Origin: an uncultured Clostridia bacterium
GTDB taxonomy: Bacteria; Bacillota; Clostridia; Christensenellales; UBA1242
Assembly (NCBI GenBank): GCA_904397185.1
Contig: CAJFOL010000003.1
Location: 1 to 26,898 of the forward strand
Length of the DNA: 26,898 bases
Direction of reading: 5' to 3'
The position numbers were made by a program, and so were the translations under genes. Below the pieces are notes generated by a model. It was not told the origin of the DNA, did no database searches, and saw only the letters and a list, made by a program, of their open reading frames with translations. This document shows, one piece after another, positions 7,155-15,211 of this stretch; the first letter of the stretch is position 1; every line of letters begins with the position of its first letter.

Positions 7155-7856
7155 TTAATTATTGCTAAAAATTCCTACAAGTGTCAAGACTGATACCACT
7201 GCAGTGTCGCATCTTAAAATACGACTGCCAAGGGTGAAAGAGGATGCACCTTGTTTTATCAAAGCCTTTGCCTCATCTTCACTAAAACCGCCTTCGCCTC
7301 CAATGACAACTGCGATATTGTCCTTGTCTTCGACCATGCTGGTTGTAAAGTGCTGGTCTTTCTCATGTTCATTTGCGAATATGATCGTGTCAAAACCATC
7401 AAGTTTTTTTATCATATCTTCAAAATCAAGTACGTCATGGACGGGTACGAGAATAGACCGCTCGCATTGTTTGCACGCGGAAAGCACTTGGCTGTCCACT
7501 CGTTCTCGTTTAAAGTTTTTACCAGAAGAATATTGCGAGGTGAAGAAATAGATTTCATTGACTCCAAGTTCAATGGCTTTTGGCAATATCTCATCAAAAT
7601 AGTCCTTTTTTGGTAGCATTTGAAAGAGGACTATATTCCTGTTTGGCAGTGCTTTGTTTCTCTCTATACGGTCGATGGTAAGCACTGCATTATCCTTGTT
7701 CATGTTCTCAATTGTGCAGTAATAGTCATTTTCGTCATTGACACAGGCGATGACATTATCTTTTTCATTCATTCTCAGTACCTTTTTCATGTGGAAGCAT
7801 TCGCCTCCGTCAATGATAATTTTATCATCTTCTTTTCTTCCAAAAAATCTACGCAT
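7155..7856 (-). CDS. rsmE: 16S rRNA (uracil-1498-N3)-methyltransferase RsmE
   Basis: RsmE methylates U1498 of 16S rRNA using S-adenosylmethionine. The 233-aa protein starts MRRFFG as typical for the family, with an N-terminal PUA-like domain of about 70 residues. Next comes the SPOUT domain with LPKKDYFDEILPKAIELGV (81-99), SACKQCERS, and the two knot loops that bind SAM: IGGEGGFSEDEA (185-196) and LGSRILRCDTA (209-219). A good AAGGAG ribosome binding site precedes the ATG on the minus strand. In many Firmicutes rsmE follows dnaJ and prmA on the same strand; here it is nearby but inverted and prmA is missing, suggesting rearrangement of that ancestral neighbourhood. Confidence 0.95.
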   Translation of the reverse strand: MRRFFGRKEDDKIIIDGGECFHMKKVLRMNEKDNVIACVNDENDYYCTIENMNKDNAVLTIDRIERNKALPNRNIVLFQMLPKKDYFDEILPKAIELGVNEIYFFTSQYSSGKNFKRERVDSQVLSACKQCERSILVPVHDVLDFEDMIKKLDGFDTIIFANEHEKDQHFTTSMVEDKDNIAVVIGGEGGFSEDEAKALIKQGASSFTLGSRILRCDTAVVSVLTLVGIFSNN

Positions 7857-7904
7857 ATATGGCTCCTTAGAGTGATTATATCATAAACTATTGACGAAAC
7901 AAAA

Positions 7905-7926
7905 TCCGTAGACAAATGTCTACGGA
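7905..7926. terminator. Hairpin terminator downstream of the cysteine-rich gene
   Basis: TCCGTAGAC (7905-7913) pairs perfectly with GTCTACGGA (7918-7926) around an AAAT loop. It starts six bases past the minus-strand stop at 7932. TTTTGTTT follows on that strand and AATTTTT on the other, so it is mainly the end of the cysteine-rich gene. Confidence 0.75.
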
Positions 7927-7931
7927 AATTT

Positions 7932-8240
7932 TTATCTTCTTTTGTTTGAAAGATATCCAGCAAAGAAGAAAAGTAGGTTTTGGGGAGAGCAGAAGTTACC
8001 ATTGTCGCATGGGCGACTACAGGACGGGAAGTTTCGGCATGAATGGTCAAAGTGATTGGAAGGCGGAAAGTCATGACAAGGATTGTCAAAGTGATTGCAG
8101 GGAGAAGGACAACCGCAGTTACAATCAGGATAGGGACAAGGGCAGTTGAAAGGCGGACAACTTGTCTGCCATGAGCCGTAGCATGGGCATCTGCAAAGGT
8201 CGACAAAACTTCCCATTCTATAACTTGTGTTTATAATCAT
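7932..8240 (-). CDS. Small cysteine- and proline-rich protein of unknown function
   Basis: This encodes 102 residues with 15 cysteines, clustered as CRCPCYGSW, CPPFNCPCPYPDCNCGCPSPC and further single CP or SC pairs, with many Pro, Asn, His and Phe residues. The C-terminus is different: a hydrophobic LLFFFAGYL stretch followed by basic NKRR. There is no signal peptide and no recognised family. A perfect AAAAGGAGG ribosome binding site seven bases before the ATG, plus a terminator just after the stop, mark it as a real gene. It could be a spore-coat-like cross-linked protein, a metal-binding protein or a small membrane-associated peptide; none of these is shown by the sequence. It is unrelated in pattern to the acidic GrpE tail. 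Confidence 0.7.
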   Translation of the reverse strand: MIINTSYRMGSFVDLCRCPCYGSWQTSCPPFNCPCPYPDCNCGCPSPCNHFDNPCHDFPPSNHFDHSCRNFPSCSRPCDNGNFCSPQNLLFFFAGYLSNKRR

Positions 8241-8484
8241 AAAGCCTCCTTTTAAGTATTTTTTTTAACAAACTTTTGATTTTGCCACTAAATGTATTGT
8301 GTTGTTTCAAAATGTTTTATTTTTCGTAGTTTTTTGATTACCTTTAATAAATTTTTGTTTTAGAGAGTTTTTGTTTGTCTAAAAAACAATTTTTTATATA
8401 TTTTGTATTTGCTATATGCCTATAATAACATTATGTTTTTGAAAATATTATTCTAATTCAGCCCTTTAATTAATAGACTAAACT
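8241..8484. other. AT-rich divergent intergenic region
   Basis: This separates the minus-strand cysteine-rich gene from the plus-strand membrane-protein gene and must hold promoters for both. A TATAAT at 8421-8426 lacks a well-placed -35 box. No convincing operator or RNA structure was seen. Confidence 0.4.
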
Positions 8485-9474
8485 ATGAAGGTGTTTTCTG
8501 TCATTCTTGCGATTGTGGGGTCGGTGATAGGCTCGGGGTTTATCAGCGGGAAAGAGGTTGCAGTGTTTTTTGCAAGGTTTGGCTACTGGTCATTGCCATG
8601 TCTGTTTTTTGTCTTCTTCCTTTTTTGGGGTGTTTTTTATCTGATACTTGCAAAGAGCGATGCGATTATAGAAAAAACTAAAAATTCTAAACTATTTTTT
8701 CTGTTTAATCTAATCTTATCGATAATCTTTTCGTCAGCAATGTTTGCAGGTGTTGACAACTTGCTATCGTTTAACAGTTTTTATTTAAACTTTTTGATTT
8801 TTATAGCCGTCATGCTTGTGTGTCTGCTAATTTTGAAGAAGGGTGCAAATATTTTAAATAAGGTAAATCTTGTCTTCGTGCCGATTATGATTATCCTATT
8901 TTTGTTGCTCTTGTCTAGCAAGTCCTCCTTTACTTTGCCTCTTTATGAAAGCGAGATTTCAGGGTGGGCATTCTTTTACAGTATCATGTATGTTGCCTTG
9001 AACACCTCCAATGGCTGTGTGATGATTGCAAGTCTAGGGCAGGGCTTGACAAATAGGCAAAAAGCACGAGTGGGTTTTATTTCAGCACTCGTGCTTATGC
9101 TAATTTTGATGTTTGTAAATATTATTTTGCTTCAACATCCTATGGCTCTTTCGCTAGAGATGCCGTTACTTATGTTATTTGATGGTTATCAAGGGCTAGC
9201 AATGAAAATCATAATCGCAGTAGGCTGTAGCACCACACTATTTTCGCTTATATATACATCTTCTTTTTTAGTTCGAGGGCTGTGCAATAATGAATTTTTA
9301 AATTTTGTTATAAGCATAATACTGCCTTCGCTACTTAGCCTACTGGGATTTGGTTTTATAGTAACTTATCTTTACCCTATGGCCAGCATTATGGGGATAT
9401 TTGTGTTATTTGACCTAATTTTCTTGAAAAATTCTGACAAGAAAATTAAATTAAAACCGCGAAAAGGCCTTTAA
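8485..9474 (+). CDS. YkvI-like integral membrane protein, putative transporter
   Basis: This is a 329-aa polytopic membrane protein with about ten hydrophobic segments. Its N-terminus, ILAIVGSVIGSGFISGKEV followed by AVFFARFG, matches the glycine-rich first helix of the YkvI family (GAGFASGQE...FF), which is related to amino-acid/sodium symporters of the LeuT fold. A second conserved-looking stretch is MYVALNTSNGCVMIASLG. It ends in a basic tail. The substrate is unknown. No Shine-Dalgarno sequence is visible before the ATG, so the start or the mode of initiation is uncertain. It stands alone, transcribed away from the cysteine-rich gene. Confidence 0.65.
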   Translation: MKVFSVILAIVGSVIGSGFISGKEVAVFFARFGYWSLPCLFFVFFLFWGVFYLILAKSDAIIEKTKNSKLFFLFNLILSIIFSSAMFAGVDNLLSFNSFYLNFLIFIAVMLVCLLILKKGANILNKVNLVFVPIMIILFLLLLSSKSSFTLPLYESEISGWAFFYSIMYVALNTSNGCVMIASLGQGLTNRQKARVGFISALVLMLILMFVNIILLQHPMALSLEMPLLMLFDGYQGLAMKIIIAVGCSTTLFSLIYTSSFLVRGLCNNEFLNFVISIILPSLLSLLGFGFIVTYLYPMASIMGIFVLFDLIFLKNSDKKIKLKPRKGL

Positions 9475-10054
9475 AAATAAGTTTTTTATTAAATTTCAAC
9501 GTATTTTTGCTTTCTTTTGTATCAAAATATTTAAAATTTTTAGTTTTTGTTTTTTGTTTAGACTTTGTTTAGTTTTTTTACTTGGCTTAATGCTTAGGCT
9601 TCCGCTTGGGTTGTTGTATGGGTTAGTGTTTGGGGTTTTATTTGGGTTCTCGCATAGGTTTTTGCTACAACCTATGCTTGTTTATTTTTACAAGCCTAGG
9701 TTGCTTTTTCCTTGTTTTTGATAACCTAGAAAAACCTAAGAAAACCTAGAAAAACCTAGTTAAAAGCCTAAAAATTAGTGATTTTTACTGTCAAAAGTCA
9801 TAAAAATAGACAAAATTTTGAATAAAAAGCATATTTTTTGTCGAAATTTTGGGCTTTCCGACTTTTTGTTTATCGAATTTTTTTCTTTTTTTATTATTTA
9901 TTTTTTTCTTTTTTTTATTTTTATTTATTATTATATATTTTTTTGCTATAAAATAATATTTTTTTAATATTTTATTAATTTTTATATTTTTAATAAATTT
10001 AATATATATTAATATTTAAATTATAAAAGAAAATTTTGGATAACTTTAAGAAAA
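9475..10054. other. 580-bp non-coding AT-rich gap
   Basis: No credible ORF on either strand. Positions 9475-9590 are T-rich, 9595-9762 hold complementary short repeats listed separately, and 9770-10054 are almost pure A/T with long T-runs. The flanking genes converge here, so it should hold terminators, but no classical hairpin with a T-tail was found. Confidence 0.6.
9595..9762. repeat. GGGTT and AACCT repeat clusters with hairpins
   Basis: Four G-runs at 9608, 9620, 9632 and 9644 (GGG, GGG, GGGG, GGG), spaced 8-9 bases, each followed by TT. A perfect 9-bp hairpin GCATAGGTT/AACCTATGC follows (9652-9660/9669-9677). Then comes a 10-bp tandem repeat AACCTAGAAA in four copies (9723-9762). The two clusters are complementary to each other, and TAGGCTT (9595-9601) pairs with AAGCCTA (9692-9698). 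Confidence 0.6.
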
Positions 10055-10870
10055 TCATCTTTTGTATTTTTTCTCAAGTGGGCTGACCAAAAAGTACATT
10101 CCTGCGGCAAGTATACAAAGGAGAGTTATGCTTGCCATGACAATGTCGAGTTTGAGTATTTGACTGCCGTAGTTGATGAGGTAGCCAAGTCCTGCCTTGC
10201 TTGAGAGGTATTCGCCCATAATGGTTCCTACCCAACTCATTCCCACGTTTATTTTGAGTACTGAGGTAAATTCGGGTAGTGCATTTGGCAAGATTAGTTT
10301 AAAAAGTATTTGGAATTTATTTGCATGCATTGATTTCATGAGAAGTATTTTATCGTTATCACATGAAATGAAGGCATTGAGCATTGAAATTGTAGTGATG
10401 ACTATGCATATTAGCACACACATTACAATTGTAGCCCATGTTCCCGAGCCAACCCAAAAGATAATCATCGGACCGAGAGCAATTTTTGGCAAACTATTCA
10501 AGATAATCAGGTACGGTTCCATAATCCGCCTAAGTTTTTCGCTCCACCAAAGTGCGATTGCAATTATCACTCCAAGCAGAGTGGCTATGATAAATCCAAT
10601 TATTGTCTCATAAAGCGATGTCCAAATGTGAATCCAAAGGTTGCCATCACCTGCCAGGTCAATAATGGTGGTTACAATCCTTGATGGACTTGAGAAGAAA
10701 AATGGGTCGATAACATTAGTATCAGCAAGTAGTTGCCAAATTCCTAGAAAGAGAGCAAACAGTGCAATCTGCCAAAACAAGACTAAAATTTTATCTTTTT
10801 TTATTTTTCTAAGATACTTTTTACGAGCGAGCGAATAGGATATAATTTTGTTTTTGTTTTTGCATTTCAT
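10055..10870 (-). CDS. ABC transporter permease, SsuC/TauC-like
   Basis: This 271-aa inner-membrane permease belongs to the binding-protein-dependent transport family for sulfonates, nitrate, taurine or thiamine precursors. About six hydrophobic helices are visible, with the EAA-type coupling loop LPNALPEFTSVLKINVGMSW followed by GEYLSSKAGLGYLI, the usual contact with the ATPase. The N-terminus is long and basic. The ATG at 10870 overlaps the ATPase stop codon by one base (TGATG) and is preferred; a TTG 18 bases upstream is less likely. Together with the ATPase it forms a two-gene importer. No substrate-binding protein is encoded nearby, so the substrate cannot be assigned. Confidence 0.88.
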   Translation of the reverse strand: MKCKNKNKIISYSLARKKYLRKIKKDKILVLFWQIALFALFLGIWQLLADTNVIDPFFFSSPSRIVTTIIDLAGDGNLWIHIWTSLYETIIGFIIATLLGVIIAIALWWSEKLRRIMEPYLIILNSLPKIALGPMIIFWVGSGTWATIVMCVLICIVITTISMLNAFISCDNDKILLMKSMHANKFQILFKLILPNALPEFTSVLKINVGMSWVGTIMGEYLSSKAGLGYLINYGSQILKLDIVMASITLLCILAAGMYFLVSPLEKKYKR

Positions 10871-11625
10871 CAGACAAGATTTCTCCAAATCATCTCAAAG
10901 TATTTGCCAAACTCTTTGTCCTCGCGTTTTGCAAGTGGGGTTTGCCCTTGAAAGGAAATCTTTACGACCTCTTTGACTACTGCCGGTCTTTTTGATAGTA
11001 GGATAATTTTATCAGACATACTTAGTGCCTCTGAAATATCATGGGTGACTAAGAGGGCGGTCTTTTGTTCGCTTTTTATGATGTCATACACGTCATCGCA
11101 AACTTTTAACCTTGTCTGAAAGTCAAGTGCCGAAAAAGGTTCGTCAAGCAAAAGTAGTTTTGGCTCCAACACGAGAGTGCGGATAAGTGCTACTCGTTGT
11201 CGCATGCCTCCACTTAACTGGCGAGGTTTTTTATTTTTGAAGTTGTAGAGGTCATATTTTTTTAGAAGTTTTTCAGCAAAATCAAGTTTTTCTGGGTCCT
11301 TATGCTTCTTTTGAAGTTCAAGTCCGAGAATTATGTTCTGCCAAATGGTACGCCATTCAAAGAGTTGGTCACGTTGGAACATATATCCAATTCGGCTATC
11401 ATTTTTAGTGACAGGCTGACCATTTAGGATAATTTTACCTTCAGAAGGGGTCAAAAGTCCTGCGGTCAGTGAAAGGATGGTGGTTTTGCCACAACCGCTT
11501 GGACCTACAATGGAAGAAAATTCCTTTTCGTCAATCGAAAAAGAGATATTTTCAAGAGCATTGATTTCGCTCTCCTTTGTTTGGTAAAAAAATTTAACAT
11601 TTTGAAATTGGAGCAAATTCTTCAT
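10870..11625 (-). CDS. ABC transporter ATP-binding protein, SsuB/TauB-like
   Basis: This 251-aa ATPase has Walker A GPSGCGKTT (41-49), Q-loop Q84 in YMFQRDQLFEWRT, the signature LSGGMRQR (137-144), Walker B LLLLDEPFSALD (about 157-168) and the H-loop histidine H195 in LLVTHDISEAL. The Q-loop sequence QRDQLFEWRT is typical of the nitrate/sulfonate/taurine/thiamine-precursor branch. It energises the overlapping permease. AGAGG before the ATG serves as ribosome binding site. Upstream at 11636-11675 there is an imperfect inverted repeat that could be an operator. The gene is divergent from the phage-derived cassette. Confidence 0.92.
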   Translation of the reverse strand: MKNLLQFQNVKFFYQTKESEINALENISFSIDEKEFSSIVGPSGCGKTTILSLTAGLLTPSEGKIILNGQPVTKNDSRIGYMFQRDQLFEWRTIWQNIILGLELQKKHKDPEKLDFAEKLLKKYDLYNFKNKKPRQLSGGMRQRVALIRTLVLEPKLLLLDEPFSALDFQTRLKVCDDVYDIIKSEQKTALLVTHDISEALSMSDKIILLSKRPAVVKEVVKISFQGQTPLAKREDKEFGKYFEMIWRNLV

Positions 11626-11704
11626 ATGTTGACCTCTACAATAACATTTTAGCGATAATAAATCATGTTGTTACAGTTTTAGTGAAAAAAGTTGGCATAT
11701 AACA

Positions 11705-11734
11705 TTGAATTTTGGCGAGCTGGGGTTATATAAT
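11705..11734 (+). promoter_or_regulatory. Promoter of the phage-derived cassette
   Basis: TTGAAT (11705-11710) and TATAAT (11729-11734) are 18 bp apart, 31 bp before the first cassette gene. This is a strong vegetative-type promoter without an obvious phage repressor operator. Confidence 0.7.
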
Positions 11735-11764
11735 CAAGGCGAAGGTTGCTAAAAGGAGCATGGT

Positions 11765-12055
11765 GTGGAAGAAGATGAGATAAGGCGTGCCTTGCTTAAA
11801 CGTGCTCTTGGCTATGATGCTCTTGAAGTTGCTGAAGAATATAGCCTTGACAAAGATGGACAGGAGACATTGCAAAAGAAAAAGGTTACCAAAAAACATT
11901 ATAGTCCTGATATATCGGCGGCGAAATTACTTTTGGAGCGATACTATCGTAGTTACGAGGAACAGGTGCTAGGCATGAGCGATGAAGAGTTAGAAGAAGA
12001 AAAAATGCGACTGGAAGGACTTTTGAAAAAGGGGGAACAAAATGGAAATTCGTAG
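11765..12055 (+). CDS. Small phage-cassette protein, possibly terminase-small-like fragment
   Basis: This encodes 96 residues, starting at a GTG behind AAAAGGAG (11751-11758). The segment RALGYDALEVAEEYSL, then TKKHYSPDISAAKLLLERYY, resembles the C-terminal part of some terminase small subunits, where a GY...E motif and a KKH..PD.TA stretch occur. The usual N-terminal DNA-binding helix-turn-helix is missing, so it is either a truncated derivative or an unrelated early cassette protein. The C-terminus is a charged coiled-coil-like helix. It overlaps the next gene by 14 bases and is the first gene behind the cassette promoter. The assignment is tentative. Confidence 0.45.
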   Translation: MEEDEIRRALLKRALGYDALEVAEEYSLDKDGQETLQKKKVTKKHYSPDISAAKLLLERYYRSYEEQVLGMSDEELEEEKMRLEGLLKKGEQNGNS

Positions 12056-12260
12056 ATGCACTCATATGGTAAAATGTGACTTTTACGGTTGCAACAACTT
12101 GGCAAAATATAGTTTTTCCACAAAAGGCATCATAAAGCGAGACTTATGTTTTTGTGAAGAGTGCCTAAAAGGAATGTATGAGGAAATTGCAAAACTGCAA
12201 ATTCCAAAGGGGATAGAAAGTCCCTTTAAATTAAATAAAAAGACGAGGAAAATAAGATGA
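12042..12260 (+). CDS. Zinc-ribbon-like small protein
   Basis: The protein has 72 residues with cysteines C12, C17, C38 and C41 spaced CX4C...CX2C (CDFYGC and CEEC), a likely zinc ribbon, plus C6 and H8 nearby; the C-terminus is basic. GGGGGA lies just before the ATG. An alternative start at residue 9 would keep the ribbon. It overlaps the preceding gene by 14 bases and the portal gene by four (ATGA), which indicates translational coupling. Such small zinc proteins are common in phage head modules but no specific function is recognised. Confidence 0.6.
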   Translation: MEIRRCTHMVKCDFYGCNNLAKYSFSTKGIIKRDLCFCEECLKGMYEEIAKLQIPKGIESPFKLNKKTRKIR

Positions 12261-14113
12261 AAAAGGATAATAATCAAAAAATTGTCAAAGAGGTCAAGGA
12301 CGAACTGCAAAGACGTGGGGAAGCACGTAGGAGTTTCGACCTTATTTGGCAGATAAATATGAACTTTTTGATGGGCAATCAATATTGCAATATTGGTTAC
12401 GGCGGACAACTTGAGGATAGTGATAGACAATACTTTTGGCAGGAGAGGGAGGTATACAACCATATTGCACCTATCTATGATATAAGGTTTGCAAAACTTT
12501 CTAGGATAAAACCAGATATCAACGTCATTCCAGCAACCAATGACGAACGAGATAAGCAGACTGCGAAGGTATCTAAAAAGATTTACAAGTCACTCAAGAA
12601 CAAACTCGAGATAGAAAGCAAAGTAAATCAAGCCATCAAGTGGTCAGAGGTGTGCGGAACTGTCTTTTATAAAGTCGGCTGGAACCCAAATATCGGGCAG
12701 ACTGTGGGCATGGATGAGGACGGCGAGCCTGTGAAATCGGGCGAGGTGGAACTTAGTGTGGTAAGTCCGTTTGAAATCTACCCAGACTCCTCCACCTGCG
12801 AAAATTTAGGGGAGTGCCAAAGCATTATCTATGCCAAGGCATATCCTGTAGAGAAGATTAAGAGTATGTACGGAGTGGACGTCCAAGGCGAGAAGATAAA
12901 CACATTTACACTCGACAATGTCTCAGTCGGACTTGGCGGGCTAGGTTTTAACGGCACCGCTCATAAGATGGTAGAGACTGTTATGGATAACAGCAGTGTG
13001 GTTATTGAGAGATATGTTAAACCAAATGCCGAATATGAAAATGGAAGACTGACTATTGTGGCGGGTGACTTGCTCGTATATGATGGAGACCTTCCATACA
13101 CGATTGGAGAAAATCATACTCGAGACTTTCCGTTTATAAGACAGACAAGCATTGAAGAGCCCGGCTGTTTTTGGGGTACAAGTATTATTGAAAGACTGGT
13201 GCCTGTGCAAAGAGCCTTCAATGCGGTAAAGAATCGTAAACATGAGTTTATAAACAGACTGTCACTTGGTGTGCTTAGTGTCGAAGATGGCTCAGTCGAT
13301 CTTGATAATCTTGAAGACGAGGGATTATGTCCAGGGAAAGTTTTGGTTTATCGTCAAGGGTCGAACGAACCAAAATATCTGCAGGGCGAGAACCTGCCAT
13401 CAGCACTTGCAGAGGAGGAGAATTATCTGCTTGAAGAGTTTAACAAGATTAGTGGGGTAAACGACCTACTTAGCACCAGCACAATCTCTTCGAATATAAG
13501 TGGAAATGCCCTTGAACTTTTGATATCTCAAGATGAGACTAGACTTAATGCCTCAGTTGAAAGTATAAGATTTGCATGCCGAGATATTGCCAAGATGATT
13601 TTAAGACTGTACAAACAATATGCAGTCTTTCCTAGACTTGCAAAAATTGTAGGTGAAAATGAGCAGATTGAAATGTTCTATTTCTCATCGTCAGATATTT
13701 CAAGTGATGATATAGAACTTGAAAACCAAACTGACGGCAGTCAAACCTTATCACAAAGGCGAGAGATGATATTCTCACTTCTTGACAAAGGTTTGCTTAA
13801 CGACGAGAATGGCAATTTAACAAATCGGATGAAGTGCAAAATACTTGAGATGTTAGGACTAGGTATTTGGGAAAATGCCCAAGATATAAACGAACTTCAC
13901 CTTAAACGTGCCGACAATGAAAACCTAAAGATGCTTGGCGGGCAGAGCATAGCCACAAGCGAAATAGATGATGACAAACTGCATATAAACTCACATATTG
14001 CCTTTATGCTCGGTGAAGATTATGAAAAGGCGAAAGAAAAAAATCCAAAGATAGATAGGATATTTAATGAGCATATTAAGGCTCACAAGAAAAAATTAGA
14101 AATGGAGGGTTAA
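12257..14113 (+). CDS. Phage portal protein, P22/podovirus-like
   Basis: The 618-aa product has the size and features of short-tailed-phage portals, the dodecameric ring at one capsid vertex through which DNA passes. The N-terminal region has FDLIWQINMNFLMGNQY then NHIAPIYDIRFAKLSRIKPD and INVIPATNDERDKQTAK, a pattern seen in P22-type portal families. Later come FYKVGWNPN, SPFEIYPDSS and FIRQTSIEEPGCFWGTSIIE. The C-terminal 100 residues are charged and helical. The ATG overlaps the zinc-ribbon gene by four bases; GAGG lies upstream. In P22 the large terminase precedes the portal; here it does not. The next gene follows after three bases. The fold is assigned by pattern, not by search. Confidence 0.78.
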   Translation: MKKDNNQKIVKEVKDELQRRGEARRSFDLIWQINMNFLMGNQYCNIGYGGQLEDSDRQYFWQEREVYNHIAPIYDIRFAKLSRIKPDINVIPATNDERDKQTAKVSKKIYKSLKNKLEIESKVNQAIKWSEVCGTVFYKVGWNPNIGQTVGMDEDGEPVKSGEVELSVVSPFEIYPDSSTCENLGECQSIIYAKAYPVEKIKSMYGVDVQGEKINTFTLDNVSVGLGGLGFNGTAHKMVETVMDNSSVVIERYVKPNAEYENGRLTIVAGDLLVYDGDLPYTIGENHTRDFPFIRQTSIEEPGCFWGTSIIERLVPVQRAFNAVKNRKHEFINRLSLGVLSVEDGSVDLDNLEDEGLCPGKVLVYRQGSNEPKYLQGENLPSALAEEENYLLEEFNKISGVNDLLSTSTISSNISGNALELLISQDETRLNASVESIRFACRDIAKMILRLYKQYAVFPRLAKIVGENEQIEMFYFSSSDISSDDIELENQTDGSQTLSQRREMIFSLLDKGLLNDENGNLTNRMKCKILEMLGLGIWENAQDINELHLKRADNENLKMLGGQSIATSEIDDDKLHINSHIAFMLGEDYEKAKEKNPKIDRIFNEHIKAHKKKLEMEG

Positions 14114-14116
14114 AAG

Positions 14117-14860
14117 ATGGATGAAAGACGAGAACAACCAACAATGGAACCGGCAAATGCTTTAAACGTAGCGGATGAGAAAAGTGCTGTGAGTGACGTT
14201 GGCTCTCAAGGGCAACTTGGTAAATTTAAAGATGCCATGGCTCTACTTGAGGCTTACAACAATTTGGAAGCGGAATTTACCAGGAAATGCCAACTTTTGA
14301 AGTCATTGCAACAAGATAAAATTGATAAAGAGAATACTCAAAAGACTGATACTTCGCAAGAAAAACAGACAGATTTTCAAGAAAATAACGAAAAATCAAC
14401 AAAAAATCACGAAAATTATGTCGAAAATAATAAATTATCTCAAGATGAAGGTTTTTCGAGTGAAGAGCAAACTATAGGGCAGGGAGACAATAATCAAGAA
14501 GATTACCTCTCACATCTTAGTCAATTCCTTGAAGAAAATGTGCTTGCAAAAGATTATGCTGACGAGATAAAGAGTTATCTTGAAGGCAACAGGATTAAAA
14601 ATCCATACGAGGACGCTTGGGCAAATGTTATATTAAATCACATAAAAGTAAAACAAAGCGACCCACTAATCAGTCAATATGTGCTTAATAATGACGAAGT
14701 AAAAAATAAGATTATAGAAAATTACTTGGATGAATTGCAAAAACAAAAACCACCATATATCATATCTTCACAGGGCGGGCAAAGGGTATCGGGAGTTCTT
14801 CCTGATAGCCCTAAGACGCTTGATGAAGCGAAAAAGATATTGAATAATATGTTCAGTTAA
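14117..14860 (+). CDS. Scaffold-like protein of the head module
   Basis: The protein has 247 residues and lies between portal and capsid genes, the standard scaffold position. It is hydrophilic, rich in Q, N, E, K and D, with a central low-complexity segment (about residues 70-130) and predicted helices at both ends: FKDAMALLEAYNNLEAEFTR near the N-terminus, and the C-terminal DSPKTLDEAKKILNNMF. This matches the extended helical design of phage scaffolds that bind capsid subunits through their C-terminus. GGAGGG lies before the ATG. No protease motif was seen. Sequence similarity to a named family was not recognised, so the function rests on position and composition. Confidence 0.6.
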   Translation: MDERREQPTMEPANALNVADEKSAVSDVGSQGQLGKFKDAMALLEAYNNLEAEFTRKCQLLKSLQQDKIDKENTQKTDTSQEKQTDFQENNEKSTKNHENYVENNKLSQDEGFSSEEQTIGQGDNNQEDYLSHLSQFLEENVLAKDYADEIKSYLEGNRIKNPYEDAWANVILNHIKVKQSDPLISQYVLNNDEVKNKIIENYLDELQKQKPPYIISSQGGQRVSGVLPDSPKTLDEAKKILNNMFS

Positions 14861-15211
14861 ATTTTATAAAAATATCAAACTAAAACTAAAAAATATCAAC
14901 AATTAATTAAAAATTACATTATTTTTAGTAAAAAATGCTTTATTTTCAATCAGAATAATAAAAATTACATTATTTTAAGAAAAATATATTCATTTTAAAA
15001 ATTTTTAATTGTATATTAAAAATATTTTTTGATATTTTAAATTTCCCCCTTAAATTTGAGTGATTTTCTTAAAAAATTAAGTATATTTGACAAAATAAAA
15101 ATATTCTTATTTTGAAAATAAAAATATTTTTAAAAAAATTAAAAATCAACAAAAAACATTAAAAAATCAAAAACTATTAAAATTCTTTTAAAAATAAAAA
15201 AGGAGATGAAA
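14861..15211. other. AT-rich control region upstream of the capsid gene
   Basis: This 350-bp gap is the only large one inside the cassette before the holins. It holds a 17-base direct repeat AAAAATTACATTATTTT (14909-14925 and 14960-14976), a perfect -35 box TTGACA at 15087-15092 with a weak TATTTT at 15108-15113, and a near-perfect AT palindrome, 15097-15113 against 15115-15131 (16 of 17 pairs). It probably provides a separate strong promoter for the capsid gene. No ORF was found. Confidence 0.5.

Noticed and set aside
7162..7616. Plus-strand frames opposite rsmE
   Set aside because: The minus strand encodes a full RsmE with both SAM-binding motifs; the plus frames have no family features.
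9608..9762. Telomere-like repeat or linear replicon end
   Set aside because: The GGGTT/AACCT clusters are short, irregular and flanked by ordinary genes on both sides.
12941..13243. Minus-strand frame inside the portal gene
   Set aside because: No start signal and no features; the portal frame is continuous across it.
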